A stretch of DNA of 64,000 bases from Photobacterium obscurum (GCF_026191635.1 NZ_JAKRRW010000001.1:372001-436000), one strand, 5' to 3'; shown: positions 28,458 to 39,574, numbered from the stretch's first letter. The notes: generated by a model from the sequence alone, not told the origin. Program-made: numbers and translations.

Positions 28458-28991
28458 ATGCCTACCCCGACTCAATTATGCCCCTGCGGAAGCCAAAAAG
28501 AGCTGGCAAACTGCTGCCAGCCGATTCACCAAGTGCCAACTCGAGCCCAGCACCCAGAACAATTGATGCGCGCCCGATACAGCGCTCATGTGCTGGGTCT
28601 TGTTGACTTCGTTGTGGCGACCTATCACCCGAGCTGCGAGGCAGAACAGTACCGCGAAGCCATTGCCGACTCTGTCCATTCCCAGTGGCTCGGACTTGAG
28701 GTGATCAGCAGCGAAATTGCTGACAACGGCGAGGGATTTGTCGAGTTCAAAGCCTATTACCAAGATGGCGAAGAGGAGTTTTGCCTCCACGAGCGTTCAC
28801 GCTTCTTGCGCGAGCCCGCGGGCAACGAAATGCAGTGGTATTATATTGATGGTGAGTACCCCCATCAGCCAAATGAAGTGCCAGAAGCTACGGTTTCAGT
28901 CTCCACCGTTCCAGCCGTCAGTGACAAAGTAGGAAGAAACGATCCCTGTCCTTGCGGAAGCGGCAAAAAATATAAAAAGTGCTGCGGTTAA
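28458..28991 (+). CDS. ychJ: YchJ family protein with SEC-C motifs
   Basis: A 177-residue protein of the YchJ family (enteric form about 152 residues). It has a zinc-binding SEC-C motif at each end: [13 protein letters not shown] (8-20) and [13 protein letters not shown] (about 164-176). The NTF2-like middle (about 25-140) carries the UPF0225 pattern [21 protein letters not shown]. Function is not established. It is three bases after the HDOD/EAL-like gene and ends at a weak hairpin terminator. Confidence 0.92.
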   Translation: MPTPTQLCPCGSQKELANCCQPIHQVPTRAQHPEQLMRARYSAHVLGLVDFVVATYHPSCEAEQYREAIADSVHSQWLGLEVISSEIADNGEGFVEFKAYYQDGEEEFCLHERSRFLREPAGNEMQWYYIDGEYPHQPNEVPEATVSVSTVPAVSDKVGRNDPCPCGSGKKYKKCCG

Positions 28992-29014
28992 TAACCGTCT
29001 TTTATGAGGCCCGA

Positions 29015-29042
29015 ACTATCGGGCTTCCCTTCCTCTGCGCCC
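29015..29042 (+). terminator. Weak terminator after ychJ
   Basis: Stem GCCCGA / TCGGGC with a four-base loop followed by TTCCCTTCCT. The U tract is interrupted, so termination would be partial. Confidence 0.5.
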
Positions 29043-29203
29043 ACTCTCCCAGCTCTCAAGTTGTTTCATTTTCTTAACCAGCTCTTGGGAACAGCATCAC
29101 ACCCTGCCCAATAATACGGACAGTGTGAACAAAAAACACTCAACTCGCTGCATTCATTGTCGATAAATTAACCACAAACCTTTTTATGCAACGAGACAAT
29201 GAC

Positions 29204-29386
29204 ATGATCAATCCAAACAACAATCTGCCGTTGACCGCTCATAAACAGCTAAAAAAAGTCACTCAGGCATCATTGATTGCTGAACGAAAGCAAAAAGTCG
29301 ACGCCAAAAGCGAAGAGAAAAAAGATCCGCCAGAAGAGCAATCCAAAAAACGGCCACCCAAAGGCCTCCTTGATATTTATGTCTAG
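29204..29386 (+). CDS. Small charged hypothetical protein
   Basis: A 60-residue frame from ATG 29204 (66 residues from the alternative ATG at 29186). The N-terminus is MINPNNNLPLTAHKQLKK. A strongly charged Lys/Glu/Pro-rich middle follows, and the C-terminus is PPKGLLDIYV. No signal peptide or membrane segment is present. No strong ribosome binding site is seen for either start (GAGACAATGAC precedes the inner one). The regular composition and hydrophobic C-terminal tail suggest a real small protein. The unrelated 93-residue protein at 48834-49115 ends similarly (GVDVYV). Function unknown. Confidence 0.5.
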   Translation: MINPNNNLPLTAHKQLKKVTQASLIAERKQKVDAKSEEKKDPPEEQSKKRPPKGLLDIYV

Positions 29387-29445
29387 TTCCTTGCCACATA
29401 AATTTCGATGAGTTCAGCGGATAAGAATATGATAACAAAATGTTA

Positions 29446-29479
29446 CCCCTGAGTTTTCCCGCCCCAGAAAACTCAGGGG
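29446..29479. other. Perfect 13-bp stem hairpin without U tract
   Basis: CCCCTGAGTTTTC (29446-29458) and GAAAACTCAGGGG (29467-29479) are perfect inverted copies around an eight-base C-rich loop. Neither strand has a following T run. It lies between the small gene and the his leader and could be an operator or an RNA 3' end. Confidence 0.55.
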
Positions 29480-29568
29480 CACGTGCTTGGTTTGCCACCA
29501 GTCCCGAGCAATTTGCCTATATTTCGTTTACCGCATTTTCATAAATGAATATTTCGTTAAAAATCCTG

Positions 29569-29597
29569 TTGCAAAATTAAATCAGCTTGGTTAGTGT
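29569..29597 (+). promoter_or_regulatory. Candidate his operon promoter
   Basis: TTGCAA (29569-29574), a 17-base spacer and TAGTGT (29592-29597) form a weak sigma-70 promoter. The predicted start near 29604 leaves about 40 bases to the leader peptide, a reasonable distance for a his leader. The -10 match is poor. Confidence 0.35.
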
Positions 29598-29644
29598 GAA
29601 TAGCAAGCAACGAGTTAATAACGATTTAGACAGAGTAAATAATT

Positions 29645-29692
29645 ATGCGTATCAAAATGGTAAACCTACATCACCATCATCATCCTGACTAG
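29645..29692 (+). CDS. hisL: his operon leader peptide
   Basis: A 15-codon frame reads MRIKMVNLHHHHHPD and includes five consecutive histidine codons. Ribosome stalling at these codons when charged tRNA-His is scarce would favour an antiterminator and allow transcription into hisG. The strong terminator at 29771-29803 and the following hisGDCBHAFI genes confirm the role. The enteric leader has seven His codons. Too short for ordinary gene callers. Confidence 0.92.
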   Translation: MRIKMVNLHHHHHPD

Positions 29693-29770
29693 TCTTTCGG
29701 GAGGATACGCCTCACTCTGGAAGACGGATAAAAAACTCTTCCAGTGGTCAATAGTAATTACAGAATTTAG

Positions 29771-29803
29771 ACCCTCGGAAGAATTAACTTCCGAGGGTTT
29801 TTT
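29771..29803 (+). terminator. his attenuator terminator
   Basis: Perfect 11-base stem ACCCTCGGAAG / CTTCCGAGGGT with a six-base loop and six T residues. It lies 79 bases past the leader peptide stop and 41 bases before hisG. It is the attenuator of the operon. Confidence 0.92.
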
Positions 29804-29843
29804 CGTTTTCAGGCTATAAAAATCGAATACAGGGAATATCACG

Positions 29844-30740
29844 ATGCAGACACAACGACTACGAATTGCGATTCAAAAGAAAGGACGTCTGAGCAAAGAA
29901 TGCCAGGACCTATTCAAACGATGCGGCATTAAGTTCAATCTAATGGGTGAGCGTCTGGTCGTGCACTCGGAAAATATGCCTATCGACCTGTTACTGGTAC
30001 GCGATGATGATATTCCGGGGCTGATCATGGATGGTGTTGTCGATTTAGGCGTGATTGGTGAAAACGAACTGGAGGAGGTCAGCCTTGAGCGTGCCGCACT
30101 TGGTGAGCCATCTGAATATACTAAACTCCGCCGCCTTGACTTTGGTGGATGTCGCCTGTCGATTGCCATCGATAAAGACGAACAATACAACGGACCACAA
30201 GATCTTCAGGGCAAGCGTATCGCAACAACCTATCCGCAACTGGTTAAACGCTACATGGATGAGCAAGGTGTGCAGTTCAGCCCGTGTATGTTAAACGGCT
30301 CAGTAGAGGTCGCTCCCCGTGCTGGCCTTGCCGATGCTATTTGTGATCTCGTTTCGACCGGTGCCACCCTTGAAGCAAACGGCCTAAAAGAAGTCGAGGT
30401 CATTCTTCGCTCGAAGGCCGTACTCATCCAGCGTACGGGTGAATTCAGCGAAGACAAACAGGCTCTGATTGAGCGTATCCTGACTCGTATGCAGGGCGTC
30501 ATCCAGGCCAAAGAATCAAAGTACATCATGCTTCACGCTCCAACAGAGTGCCTAGAGAAAATCACAGCTCTGCTCCCAGGTGCTGAAGACCCGACAGTAC
30601 TGCCGCTGGCTGCCGACAAAAGCCGTGTTGCCGTTCACCTCGTTAGCTCGGAAAACCTATTTTGGGAAACCATGGAACAACTCAAAGAGCTGGGTGCAAG
30701 CTCAATCCTTGTCCTGCCAATTGAAAAGATGATGGAGTAA
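29844..30740 (+). CDS. hisG: ATP phosphoribosyltransferase HisG
   Basis: HisG joins ATP and PRPP to make phosphoribosyl-ATP, the first and feedback-inhibited step of histidine synthesis. The 298-residue protein is the long form: a catalytic periplasmic-binding-protein-like domain (about 1-220, starting [17 protein letters not shown], with [10 protein letters not shown] near 68 and [16 protein letters not shown] near 170-185) plus a C-terminal regulatory domain (about 225-298) that binds histidine. No HisZ is needed. It is the first structural gene after the attenuator, and hisD follows after four bases. Confidence 0.98.
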   Translation: MQTQRLRIAIQKKGRLSKECQDLFKRCGIKFNLMGERLVVHSENMPIDLLLVRDDDIPGLIMDGVVDLGVIGENELEEVSLERAALGEPSEYTKLRRLDFGGCRLSIAIDKDEQYNGPQDLQGKRIATTYPQLVKRYMDEQGVQFSPCMLNGSVEVAPRAGLADAICDLVSTGATLEANGLKEVEVILRSKAVLIQRTGEFSEDKQALIERILTRMQGVIQAKESKYIMLHAPTECLEKITALLPGAEDPTVLPLAADKSRVAVHLVSSENLFWETMEQLKELGASSILVLPIEKMME

Positions 30741-30744
30741 GGCG

Positions 30745-32067
30745 ATGAAAACGGTTGTGTGGCAGTCCTTAAGCGAAAATCAGCAGGAATCCCTGCTTCA
30801 GCGCCCGGCAATTACCGAAGGTGCCAATATTACGGCGATAGTCTCCGAGGTGATCGCTAATGTCCGTCAGAACGGCGATGATGCGCTCCTGGAGCTGACC
30901 GAGAAGTTCGACAAAGTACGTCCTGACACCATCAAAGTTAGCCAGGACGACGTGGAAGCTGCATCAAGCCGCCTAAGTAACAAGATGAAGCAGGCATTGC
31001 AGCAAGCTTATGACAATATTGCGACCTTCCACAAAGCGCAAAAGCAAGAAACACTACGAGTTGAAACCCAGCCAGGCGTCATTTGCGAACAAGTGACGCG
31101 ACCAATTAACTCTGTCGGCCTTTATATCCCAGGCGGAAGTGCCCCACTGCCATCAACGGTACTGATGCTCGGTGTACCGGCACAAATCGCAGGCTGCCGC
31201 CAGGTGGTGTTATGTTCACCACCGCCGATTGCCGATGAAATCCTGTATGTTGCCCAGTTATGCGGAATCAATGAAATCTATAATGTCGGTGGAGCCCAGG
31301 CCGTTGCAGCCATGGCCTATGGCACGGAATCCGTTCTAAAAGTCGATAAAATATTCGGCCCTGGCAATGCCTTTGTCACCGAGGCCAAACGTCAGGTCAG
31401 CAACGACTTTCGCGGTTCGGCCATCGACATGCCGGCAGGCCCGTCGGAAGTACTGGTTATCGCCGATAGCACCGCCGATCCCGACTTTATTGCCGCCGAT
31501 CTGTTAAGCCAGGCTGAGCACGGGCCGGACTCTCAAGTTGTTCTGCTTACGCCTGAGCCAAGCCTTGCCGATCGCGTGGCCGATGCTATCCAGAAACAAC
31601 TGGCAGAACTGCCACGTGCCGATATTGCCCGTCAGGCCCTGGGCTCCAGTTTGCTGGTTGTCGCCGATACCCTTACCCAGTGCGTTTCGATCTCCAACCA
31701 CTATGGTCCCGAGCACCTGATAGTACAGACAAGAAACCCGCGTGAGCTGGTATCACAGCTAGATAACGCCGGTTCAATCTTCTTAGGTAACTGGTCTCCG
31801 GAATCCGTCGGAGATTATGCGTCCGGCACCAACCACGTACTGCCGACTTACGGCTATACTCGAACGTATTCCAGCTTGGGACTGGCTGACTTTACCAAAC
31901 GTATGACGGTCCAGGAACTGAGCGCTACAGGCTTACAGCAACTGGCCCCGACGGTTGTTACTATGGCCGAAGCTGAAGGACTTGATGCTCACAAACGTGC
32001 CGTCACAATCCGGATGGAAAAGCTTCAAGCCCAACAAACCGATCCGGCTGCGACAAAGGAGGTCTAG
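30745..32067 (+). CDS. hisD: Histidinol dehydrogenase HisD
   Basis: HisD is a zinc enzyme that oxidises L-histidinol to L-histidine in two NAD+-dependent steps, the last of the pathway. The 440-residue protein has the family signatures [21 protein letters not shown] (about 127-147), [14 protein letters not shown] and [15 protein letters not shown] (about 229-243). The zinc ligand region ([12 protein letters not shown], about 253-264) and the conserved NHYGPEHL are present. It is four bases after hisG and three before hisC. Confidence 0.98.
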   Translation: MKTVVWQSLSENQQESLLQRPAITEGANITAIVSEVIANVRQNGDDALLELTEKFDKVRPDTIKVSQDDVEAASSRLSNKMKQALQQAYDNIATFHKAQKQETLRVETQPGVICEQVTRPINSVGLYIPGGSAPLPSTVLMLGVPAQIAGCRQVVLCSPPPIADEILYVAQLCGINEIYNVGGAQAVAAMAYGTESVLKVDKIFGPGNAFVTEAKRQVSNDFRGSAIDMPAGPSEVLVIADSTADPDFIAADLLSQAEHGPDSQVVLLTPEPSLADRVADAIQKQLAELPRADIARQALGSSLLVVADTLTQCVSISNHYGPEHLIVQTRNPRELVSQLDNAGSIFLGNWSPESVGDYASGTNHVLPTYGYTRTYSSLGLADFTKRMTVQELSATGLQQLAPTVVTMAEAEGLDAHKRAVTIRMEKLQAQQTDPAATKEV

Positions 32068-32070
32068 ATC

Positions 32071-33123
32071 ATGGCAATAACCAAACTAGCGCGTAAGAAA
32101 GTTCGAGAAATGACCCCCTACCAGTCAGCTCGCCGTCTCGGTGGCAGTGGTGATATCTGGCTTAATGCCAATGAATCCCCATTTGCCAATGAATACAATA
32201 TCAAATGTGACCGCCTCAATCGCTACAGTACCTGCCAGCCACAAGAGCTGATTCAAGCCTATGCTGACTATGCCGGGGTATCGGCGGAACAAGTGCTGAC
32301 GTCTCGCGGCGCCGATGAGGGGATCGAGTTATTGATCCGTGCTTTTTGCGAACCGAAGCAAGACAGTATCCTTTACTGTCCGCCGACTTACGGTATGTAT
32401 GCCATCAGCGCAGAAACCTTTGACGTTGACACCAAAACGGTACCGCTGACTGCTGACTGGCAGTTGGATTTACCGGCCATTCGAGACAACCTCGATTCCG
32501 TGAAGCTGGTTTTTGTCTGTAGCCCGAACAACCCGACCGGTAACCTGATTAAGCGCCGAGATTTAGAAGCGTTGCTGGATATGACAGCCGGTAAGGCTTT
32601 GGTGGTGGTTGACGAAGCCTATATCGATTTCTGCCCTGAGGCATCAACCGTTGATCTGCTCAGCCAGTATCCGAACCTGGTCATTCTACGTACGCTGTCT
32701 AAGGCTTTTGCTCTGGCTGGGCTTCGCTGCGGTTTCACCCTCGCAAATCAAGAAATCATTAAACTGTTGCTCAAAGTTATCGCTCCCTACCCGGTGCCAG
32801 TACCGGTTACCGATATTGCCGTTCAGGCCCTTTCCCCGGCGGGGCTAGCCAAAACCAAATTTCAGGTACTTGATCTCAGCGCCAACCGTGCCTACCTACA
32901 AGCCGGGTTGAGCATGCTGGAGGGAGTAACGGTATTTGATGGTTACGGCAACTACCTGCTGGTGAAATTTCCGGATGCCGAAGGCCTATTTAATACACTA
33001 TGGGATCACGGCATCATTCTTCGCCGCTCCCCGGTCGAGAACTGCATCCGGATTAGTGTCGGCAACCGCGATGAATGCGAAAAAACACTGGCCTTCATCC
33101 GCGAGCAACTGAACCAGAATTAA
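32071..33123 (+). CDS. hisC: Histidinol-phosphate aminotransferase HisC
   Basis: HisC transfers an amino group from glutamate to imidazole acetol phosphate to form histidinol phosphate. The 350-residue PLP fold-type I enzyme has ANESPFANE (about 31-39), the PLP-phosphate and ring-binding segments, SPNNPTGN (about 151-158), VVDEAYIDF (about 177-185), and the Schiff-base lysine in [14 protein letters not shown] (about 209-222). It is three bases downstream of hisD. The length is close to the enteric form (356). Confidence 0.98.
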   Translation: MAITKLARKKVREMTPYQSARRLGGSGDIWLNANESPFANEYNIKCDRLNRYSTCQPQELIQAYADYAGVSAEQVLTSRGADEGIELLIRAFCEPKQDSILYCPPTYGMYAISAETFDVDTKTVPLTADWQLDLPAIRDNLDSVKLVFVCSPNNPTGNLIKRRDLEALLDMTAGKALVVVDEAYIDFCPEASTVDLLSQYPNLVILRTLSKAFALAGLRCGFTLANQEIIKLLLKVIAPYPVPVPVTDIAVQALSPAGLAKTKFQVLDLSANRAYLQAGLSMLEGVTVFDGYGNYLLVKFPDAEGLFNTLWDHGIILRRSPVENCIRISVGNRDECEKTLAFIREQLNQN

Positions 33124-33142
33124 CTGATAAAGGAAGAGTACT

Positions 33143-34228
33143 GTGAGCAAGGAAAAGATTTTATTTATCGATCGTGACGGCACCCTAATTGTTGAGCCTC
33201 CTATTGATTTTCAGGTCGATCGCTTAGACAAACTTAAACTCGAACCTTTTGTGATCCCAGCGCTATTACAACTGCAAGAGGCTGGCTATAAGCTGGTTAT
33301 GATCACCAACCAAGATGGCCTCGGCACCGACAGCTACCCACAAGCTGACTTTGACGCACCGCACAATATGATGATGGAGATCTTCGAATCACAGGGGGTG
33401 AAATTTGACGATGTCCTCATTTGTCCACACTTTGATGACGAAGACTGCACCTGCCGTAAACCTAAACTTGGCCTTGTTAAAGGCTACCTTCAGCAGGGAC
33501 GGGTTGATTTCAAAACCTCAGCAGTGATCGGTGACCGCCCAACGGATCTGCAGTTAGCTGAAAATATGGCTATTCGAGGTATTCGGTACAACCCGCAGCC
33601 TGTTGATGAAAAAAGCATGAACTGGAAGCAGATCGTTAAAGATCTGACAACCAGGCCGAGGATCGCCGAAGTGGTTCGTACCACCAAGGAAACCGACATC
33701 CGAGTAAAGGTAAACCTTGATGAATCCGGCAGCAATAAAATTGAAACCGGGCTGGGTTTTTTTGATCACATGCTGGATCAAATCGCCACTCACGGCGGCT
33801 TCCGTATGGAGCTCACCGTCAAGGGAGATTTGCACATTGATGACCACCATAGTATTGAAGATACCGCCCTGGCACTTGGCCAAGCACTGAAGGAAGCCCT
33901 AGGGGACAAGCGTGGGATTGGCCGCTTTGGCTTTAGCCTGCCAATGGATGAGTGCCTGGCGCAGTGTGCGCTGGATCTATCCGGTCGCCCTTACCTGAAA
34001 TTCGATGCGAAGTTCGGTCGTGAGCAAGTCGGCGATCTATCAACAGAAATGATATCGCACTTCTTCCGTTCACTAACCGACACCCTGGCCTGTACCCTGC
34101 ATCTTTCTTCGAGCGGCGATAACGATCACCACATTGTCGAGAGCCTGTTCAAGGCCTTTGGTCGTACACTTCGCCAGGCCATTCAGGTCGAAGGCACCGA
34201 ATTACCGAGCAGTAAGGGAGTCCTGTAA
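33143..34228 (+). CDS. hisB: Bifunctional histidinol-phosphatase/imidazoleglycerol-phosphate dehydratase HisB
   Basis: A fusion of two pathway steps. The N-terminal HAD phosphatase (about 1-165; DRDGTLI with catalytic aspartates 9 and 11, and a zinc-binding loop [15 protein letters not shown]) makes histidinol from its phosphate. The C-terminal dehydratase (about 170-361; [10 protein letters not shown] and [13 protein letters not shown] metal-binding motifs) converts imidazoleglycerol phosphate to imidazole acetol phosphate. Fusion is typical of gammaproteobacteria. The start is GTG at 33143, preceded by AGGAAGAG. The stop overlaps the hisH start by one base (TAATG), suggesting translational coupling. 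Confidence 0.98.
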   Translation: MSKEKILFIDRDGTLIVEPPIDFQVDRLDKLKLEPFVIPALLQLQEAGYKLVMITNQDGLGTDSYPQADFDAPHNMMMEIFESQGVKFDDVLICPHFDDEDCTCRKPKLGLVKGYLQQGRVDFKTSAVIGDRPTDLQLAENMAIRGIRYNPQPVDEKSMNWKQIVKDLTTRPRIAEVVRTTKETDIRVKVNLDESGSNKIETGLGFFDHMLDQIATHGGFRMELTVKGDLHIDDHHSIEDTALALGQALKEALGDKRGIGRFGFSLPMDECLAQCALDLSGRPYLKFDAKFGREQVGDLSTEMISHFFRSLTDTLACTLHLSSSGDNDHHIVESLFKAFGRTLRQAIQVEGTELPSSKGVL

Positions 34229-34869
34229 TGGCCAGCGAGAACCAGAAGGTCGTCATTATTGATACGGGCTGCGCCAACGTATCTTCCGTACGCTTTGCAA
34301 TCGAGCGCCTGGGTTATACCGTCACAGTCAGCAAAGAACCCAACATTGTACTGGCTGCCGACAAGCTATTTTTACCCGGTGTCGGCACCGCTAGCGAGGC
34401 GATGAAAAACCTCCGGGAGCGCAACTTGGTCGAACTCGTCAAGCAGGTTGACAAACCGCTGCTGGGAATTTGCCTCGGGATGCAACTACTGGGTGAGTTG
34501 TCAGAAGAGCAAGGTCAAAGCGGCACAGAACTGGTGCCTTGCCTTGGCCTGTGCAATGCACCAATCAAAAAGCTGGAGACTGGATCGCTGCCATTGCCGC
34601 ATATGGGCTGGAATACCGTTACACCCGCCGAGGGACACCCTCTATTTAAAGGGATCCCCGCAGGTAGCTACTTCTATTTCGTTCACAGCTATGCCATGCC
34701 CGTATCGGAGCAAGCAGCTGCTCAAGGCGGCTACACCATCGCCAGCTGTGAATATGGCCAGCCATTTACGGCGGCGGTACAAAGCAGAAATTATTATGGG
34801 GTGCAATTTCACCCGGAGCGTTCCAGCAAAGCCGGCGCGCAGCTGATCAAAAACTTTTTAGAAATGTGA
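34228..34869 (+). CDS. hisH: Imidazole glycerol phosphate synthase glutaminase subunit HisH
   Basis: HisH is the class I glutamine amidotransferase subunit that supplies ammonia through a channel to HisF. The catalytic Cys is in [13 protein letters not shown] (about Cys78) and the His/Glu pair in [10 protein letters not shown] (about 193-196). The length of 213 residues is slightly more than the enteric 196, partly from a few extra N-terminal residues (MASENQK). It overlaps hisB by one base. hisA follows after 42 bases. Confidence 0.98.
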   Translation: MASENQKVVIIDTGCANVSSVRFAIERLGYTVTVSKEPNIVLAADKLFLPGVGTASEAMKNLRERNLVELVKQVDKPLLGICLGMQLLGELSEEQGQSGTELVPCLGLCNAPIKKLETGSLPLPHMGWNTVTPAEGHPLFKGIPAGSYFYFVHSYAMPVSEQAAAQGGYTIASCEYGQPFTAAVQSRNYYGVQFHPERSSKAGAQLIKNFLEM

Positions 34870-34890
34870 CTGATAAATTCAGTGAGTTAA

Positions 34891-35646
<756 letters not shown>

Positions 35647-35665
35647 CAAGCAAGGAGTAATGACT

Positions 35666-36439
35666 ATGCTAGCAAGACGAATCGTTCCTTGCTTAGATGT
35701 GCGGGACGGGCAAGTGGTAAAAGGCGTGCAGTTCCGCAATCACGAAATCATTGGGGATATCGTGCCACTGGCCAAACGCTATGCCGAGGAAGGTGCCGAT
35801 GAATTGGTTTTCTACGATATCACCGCCTCAAGCGATGGCCGTGTTGTCGATAAAAGCTGGGTTGCCCGTGTGGCCGAAGTGATTGATATCCCATTCTGTG
35901 TAGCCGGTGGCATAAAGTCAGCCGATGATGCCAGCAAGATCCTGCAGTTTGGGGCCGACAAGGTCTCTATCAACTCTCCGGCTCTTGCCAACCCTGCCCT
36001 GATCACCGAGCTGGCCGATAAATTTGGCGTACAGTGTATCGTCGTCGGTATCGACTCCTATTTCGATGCCGACACCGGCAAATACCAGGTTTATCAGTTT
36101 ACCGGTGACGAAGCTCGTACCAAGGCGACGCAGTGGGAAACCCGTGACTGGGTGCAAGAAGTACAGAAACGAGGGGCCGGTGAAATCGTTCTAAATATGA
36201 TGAACCAGGATGGCGTTCGCAATGGTTACGATCTTAAGCAGCTAAACATGGTGCGCGAGGTCTGCCATGTTCCTCTTATTGCTTCTGGTGGGGCCGGTGA
36301 AATGGTCCACTTCGCCGATGCTTTCAACAAAGCAGATGTAGACGGTGCTCTAGCCGCCTCCGTCTTCCACAAGCAAATTATCAATATCGGTGAACTTAAG
36401 CAGTATTTGAAACAACAGGATGTGGAGATCCGACTATGA
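35666..36439 (+). CDS. hisF: Imidazole glycerol phosphate synthase cyclase subunit HisF
   Basis: HisF is the barrel subunit that uses ammonia from HisH to turn PRFAR into imidazole glycerol phosphate and AICAR. From ATG 35666 it has 257 residues (enteric form 258) and starts [20 protein letters not shown] with catalytic Asp11; the second Asp lies in [12 protein letters not shown] chose 35666 over ATG 35660 because AGGAG (35653-35657) is eight bases away and the product aligns with the family. Longer upstream frames overlap hisA and are not real. It overlaps hisI by four bases (ATGA). Confidence 0.97.
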   Translation: MLARRIVPCLDVRDGQVVKGVQFRNHEIIGDIVPLAKRYAEEGADELVFYDITASSDGRVVDKSWVARVAEVIDIPFCVAGGIKSADDASKILQFGADKVSINSPALANPALITELADKFGVQCIVVGIDSYFDADTGKYQVYQFTGDEARTKATQWETRDWVQEVQKRGAGEIVLNMMNQDGVRNGYDLKQLNMVREVCHVPLIASGGAGEMVHFADAFNKADVDGALAASVFHKQIINIGELKQYLKQQDVEIRL

Positions 36440-37062
36440 GCCTAGTAACAAGTATTAATTGGGAAAAAGTAGACGGATTGGTGCCGGCGATTGTTCAGGA
36501 CAACACCAGCGGCCAGGTACTGATGCTAGGCTACATGAATGATGAAGCCCTCAACAAAACGCTGGAAACCAAGCAAGTCACCTTCTGGTCACGCACCAAA
36601 AACCGACTGTGGACCAAAGGGGAAACGTCTGGCAACGTTCTGCAGCTAAAAAGCATCAAACTAGACTGCGATCAAGATACGCTGCTTGTGAAGGTTAATC
36701 CTATCGGCCCAACCTGCCATTTGGGTACCACGACCTGTTTTGACTGTGACGCCGCAAGCGAAGGTCAGGATGAGCAACCTGCTTTGGTGTTTCTTCATCA
36801 ACTTGAGCAGATCCTGGCTGCTCGTAAAGATGCCGATCCAGAATCCTCCTATACAGCCAGCCTCTACGCACGCGGGACTAAACGTATTTCGCAGAAAGTG
36901 GGCGAAGAAGGCGTTGAAGTCGCGCTTGCGGCAACGTCGGGTGACAAGGCGGAGCTAGTCTGTGAATCTGCAGATTTAATCTATCACTTAATCGTATTAC
37001 TCCAGGATCAGGGCTTATCCCTATCCGAAGTCACCGCCAAGCTACAAGAACGTCATAAATAA
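36436..37062 (+). CDS. hisI: Bifunctional phosphoribosyl-AMP cyclohydrolase/phosphoribosyl-ATP pyrophosphatase HisIE
   Basis: A fusion enzyme performing steps two and three of histidine synthesis. The N-terminal HisI cyclohydrolase (about 1-115) has [17 protein letters not shown] and zinc ligands in [14 protein letters not shown]. The C-terminal HisE pyrophosphatase (about 118-208) has [18 protein letters not shown] with acidic metal ligands. At 208 residues it is near the enteric 203. It is the last gene of the operon, overlapping hisF by four bases and followed by a strong terminator. Confidence 0.98.
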   Translation: MSLVTSINWEKVDGLVPAIVQDNTSGQVLMLGYMNDEALNKTLETKQVTFWSRTKNRLWTKGETSGNVLQLKSIKLDCDQDTLLVKVNPIGPTCHLGTTTCFDCDAASEGQDEQPALVFLHQLEQILAARKDADPESSYTASLYARGTKRISQKVGEEGVEVALAATSGDKAELVCESADLIYHLIVLLQDQGLSLSEVTAKLQERHK

Positions 37063-37075
37063 ACCAGTAGAAACC

Positions 37076-37111
37076 AAAAAGCCTGAGTGAATCCACTCAG
37101 GCTTTTTATTA
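37076..37111. terminator. Bidirectional terminator hisI/tdk
   Basis: Stem AGCCTGAGTG / CACTCAGGCT with a short loop, flanked by A5 and T5 tracts. It can end the his operon and the convergent tdk gene. Confidence 0.88.
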
Positions 37112-37132
37112 TCCGTCGAGTTAGTGCGTTTA

Positions 37133-37711
37133 TTAACGTCCTAATGCTTCTTTATAGTGCTTGCGGCAAACAGAAACATAACGATCATTACCACCAATTT
37201 CCACCTGATCACCATCCGCTATTGCTCGGCCGGTTGCATCTTGACGGATCACCATATTTGCCTTGCGACCACAGTGACAAATCGTTTTTAACTCAACTAA
37301 TTTGTCAGCCCATGAAAGCAGGTATTTGCTACCTTCAAACAGCTCGCCACGAAAATCACTGCGCAGTCCGTAGCACAATACAGGAATATGCAATTTATCC
37401 ACGACTTCAGTTAATTGATATACTTGTTCTTTGGTTAAGAATTGGCACTCGTCAATCAACACACAATCAATTTTATCGGTTGCACACATGTCCTGAAGCT
37501 TGCGATAAAGATCATCTTTCGCATTAAATAGCTCAGCGTCTTCTTGTAGACCAATACGTGAGCTCACCTTTCCCTTGCCATATCGATCATCAATCGCAGC
37601 GGTAAAAATTACCGGCGTCATACCACGTTCCCGATAGTTAAAAGATGACTGTAGTAAAGTCGTCGACTTACCCGCATTCATAGCCGAGTAATAGAAATAC
37701 ATCTGGGCCAT
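37133..37711 (-). CDS. tdk: Thymidine kinase
   Basis: Type II thymidine kinase phosphorylating thymidine with ATP in the salvage pathway. From ATG 37711 the protein has 192 residues (enteric form 205) and starts [17 protein letters not shown], which holds the P-loop. The Walker B-like segment [11 protein letters not shown] follows, then a zinc site with HCGRKANM and a C-terminal CRKHY. GGAG at 37716-37719 supports this start over the frame beginning 15 bases earlier. It converges on the his operon. Confidence 0.96.
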   Translation of the reverse strand: MAQMYFYYSAMNAGKSTTLLQSSFNYRERGMTPVIFTAAIDDRYGKGKVSSRIGLQEDAELFNAKDDLYRKLQDMCATDKIDCVLIDECQFLTKEQVYQLTEVVDKLHIPVLCYGLRSDFRGELFEGSKYLLSWADKLVELKTICHCGRKANMVIRQDATGRAIADGDQVEIGGNDRYVSVCRKHYKEALGR

Positions 37712-37812
37712 AAGGCTCCCCGTCAAAGCGCAAAAAAACTGCCGAAATGCTACAGAAAATGTGTAGCAATTGAAAGTGTATATACCCGGTAAAGAGAGAC
37801 CAAAGGCACAAT

Positions 37813-37843
37813 AAAAAAGCCTGCAATTAGATTGCAGGCTTTG
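37813..37843 (-). terminator. Terminator after the NhaC-family gene
   Basis: Stem AAGCCTGCAAT / ATTGCAGGCTT with a short loop. Six T residues follow on the minus strand. Confidence 0.85.
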
Positions 37844-37869
37844 CTCTCAAAAAGTGAGTTTACGGGCAA

Positions 37870-39471
37870 TTAACTTTTCATTTTCGCTGCCACTGTTGCA
37901 GGGCGACGTGCCAGCCAAAGCAACAGAATACAGACCAAAATAAAGGTGATTAGCGCGGCCATGAAAGCAACAGCTACCGAGCTTGTCAGACCGAGTACCA
38001 AGAAGCCAATTGTCGATACAAAAGCAACAGCTACCGCATATGGAAGCTGAGTCGATACGTGATCAATATGGTGACAACGTGCCCCCGTCGAAGACAGAAT
38101 TGTCGTATCAGAAATCGGTGAGCAATGATCACCAAATACAGAACCGGCCAGTACCGCGCCCAGCATTGGTAGCATCAGAGCAATATCTGTCGCGGCGGCC
38201 AGGTCGCCCGCGATTGGCAGCATAATACCGAACGTGCCCCAAGAGGTACCAGTTGAGAACGCCATCAGGCCTGCAAGCAAGAACAGGATTGCAGGTAGCA
38301 GCATCGAGTTAATATTACCCTGTACTAGAGTAGACAAGTACTTACCTGTTGCCATATCGCTGATCACGCTACCGATGCTCCAGGCAAACAGCAGGATTAG
38401 AATCGCACCAAACATAGACTTGGCACCAATCCACAATGTCTGCGCGATATCAGCCATAGGAAGACGCTGGCGCATTACAGGGATCATCGCTGCTAGCAAG
38501 CCAACAAGGCCACCATAAACCAGTGACATGCCAACATCAGTATTCTCGAACGCACCCAGAATATTGAAAGCAATGCCTTCCGCAGAAAGAGCCTGGTAAC
38601 CCGTGAACAGCATAAAAAAGAAGGTAGAGAAGATCAGAGCAACAATCGGCATCACTAGATCTGCAACGCGGCCGTTCTCACTTTCTTCAATTTCCAGCTC
38701 ATCATTCAGATCTTTCGCTAAGCTGTCATCATCGCCTTCATCGAAGCCGCGACCATGACTTGCCTGCATTTCATGCTTCTTCATCGCGCCAATATCCAAT
38801 TGGAACCAGGCCACAACAAATACCATTAATAGCGCAAATACCGCATAGAAGTTCATTGGCGCTAGCTGAAGGAAGGCACTAAGCGCTGAATATTCAGTCA
38901 CGCCATGCGAAACCAAAATACCACCAATTAAAGTGATAATGTAGGCTCCCCAACTTGAAGCGGGCATCAATACACACATTGGCGCGGCGGTTGAATCTAG
39001 AATATAGGCCAGCTTGGCACGAGATACATAAAAACGGTCAGTTACCGGACGTGAAATTGAACCAACAGCCAGACTATTAAAATAGTCATCAACGAAGATA
39101 AATACGCCTAAAAAAGCCGCCAGCAACTTTGCGCCGCGTTTGCTTTTGATTTTTGTTTGTGCCCACTCAGCAAAAGCACGGGTACCGCCAGAAAGTGTCA
39201 ATAGTGCCGTTGTCATTCCCAATAATATAAGGAAAGCAACAATACTCATGTTCCAACTATTGATGGCACCATCGTCAATAAACAATCCCTTAACGGTAGT
39301 ACCCACATAATTCGCGGTCGCACCAAGAGAAAAGTCTGTTAGCAGCAATGAGCCAAGAAGAACACCGACGCCTAATGAAACTAACACGCGACGTGTCAGA
39401 ATAGCTAAACCTAATGCCACTAGCGGGGGCAAAAGTGAAATGGATGAATGGGAAAAATCTACAATATTCAT
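37870..39471 (-). CDS. NhaC-family Na+/H+ antiporter, probable lysine transporter (LysW-like)
   Basis: A 533-residue inner-membrane protein with about 12 hydrophobic segments and NhaC-family motifs, including VFGDHCSPISDTTILSSTGA near the C-terminal half and FVDDYFNSLAVGSI near 127-140. A charged cytoplasmic loop rich in Asp/Glu (about 240-265) splits the helices. NhaC proteins are called Na+/H+ antiporters. However, this gene is preceded by a lysine riboswitch (39575-39750), and riboswitch-linked NhaC-type proteins in gammaproteobacteria have been predicted to be lysine transporters (LysW). The riboswitch makes lysine transport the better prediction. Confidence 0.9.
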   Translation of the reverse strand: MNIVDFSHSSISLLPPLVALGLAILTRRVLVSLGVGVLLGSLLLTDFSLGATANYVGTTVKGLFIDDGAINSWNMSIVAFLILLGMTTALLTLSGGTRAFAEWAQTKIKSKRGAKLLAAFLGVFIFVDDYFNSLAVGSISRPVTDRFYVSRAKLAYILDSTAAPMCVLMPASSWGAYIITLIGGILVSHGVTEYSALSAFLQLAPMNFYAVFALLMVFVVAWFQLDIGAMKKHEMQASHGRGFDEGDDDSLAKDLNDELEIEESENGRVADLVMPIVALIFSTFFFMLFTGYQALSAEGIAFNILGAFENTDVGMSLVYGGLVGLLAAMIPVMRQRLPMADIAQTLWIGAKSMFGAILILLFAWSIGSVISDMATGKYLSTLVQGNINSMLLPAILFLLAGLMAFSTGTSWGTFGIMLPIAGDLAAATDIALMLPMLGAVLAGSVFGDHCSPISDTTILSSTGARCHHIDHVSTQLPYAVAVAFVSTIGFLVLGLTSSVAVAFMAALITFILVCILLLWLARRPATVAAKMKS

Positions 39472-39533
39472 GATCTCTATTACAACCGATCCTGGTTGGA
39501 GATCTACTGCTGAACACGAACTCTAATCGTGAA
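39472..39533 (-). promoter_or_regulatory. Probable riboswitch expression platform with RBS-sequestering hairpin
   Basis: Directly before the start codon the minus strand reads GATCTC ... GAGATC then ATG. The six-base arms pair, with an inner AACC/GGTT pairing. The GAG that would serve as ribosome binding site lies in the stem. A CAGTAG just upstream can pair with CTACTG at the 3' edge of the aptamer. This suggests control of translation by lysine; the exact switch is inferred. Confidence 0.45.
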
Positions 39534-39574
39534 GGAAGAGTATTAGGAAAGGTTGAACCCTTTTCCGACCCCAC

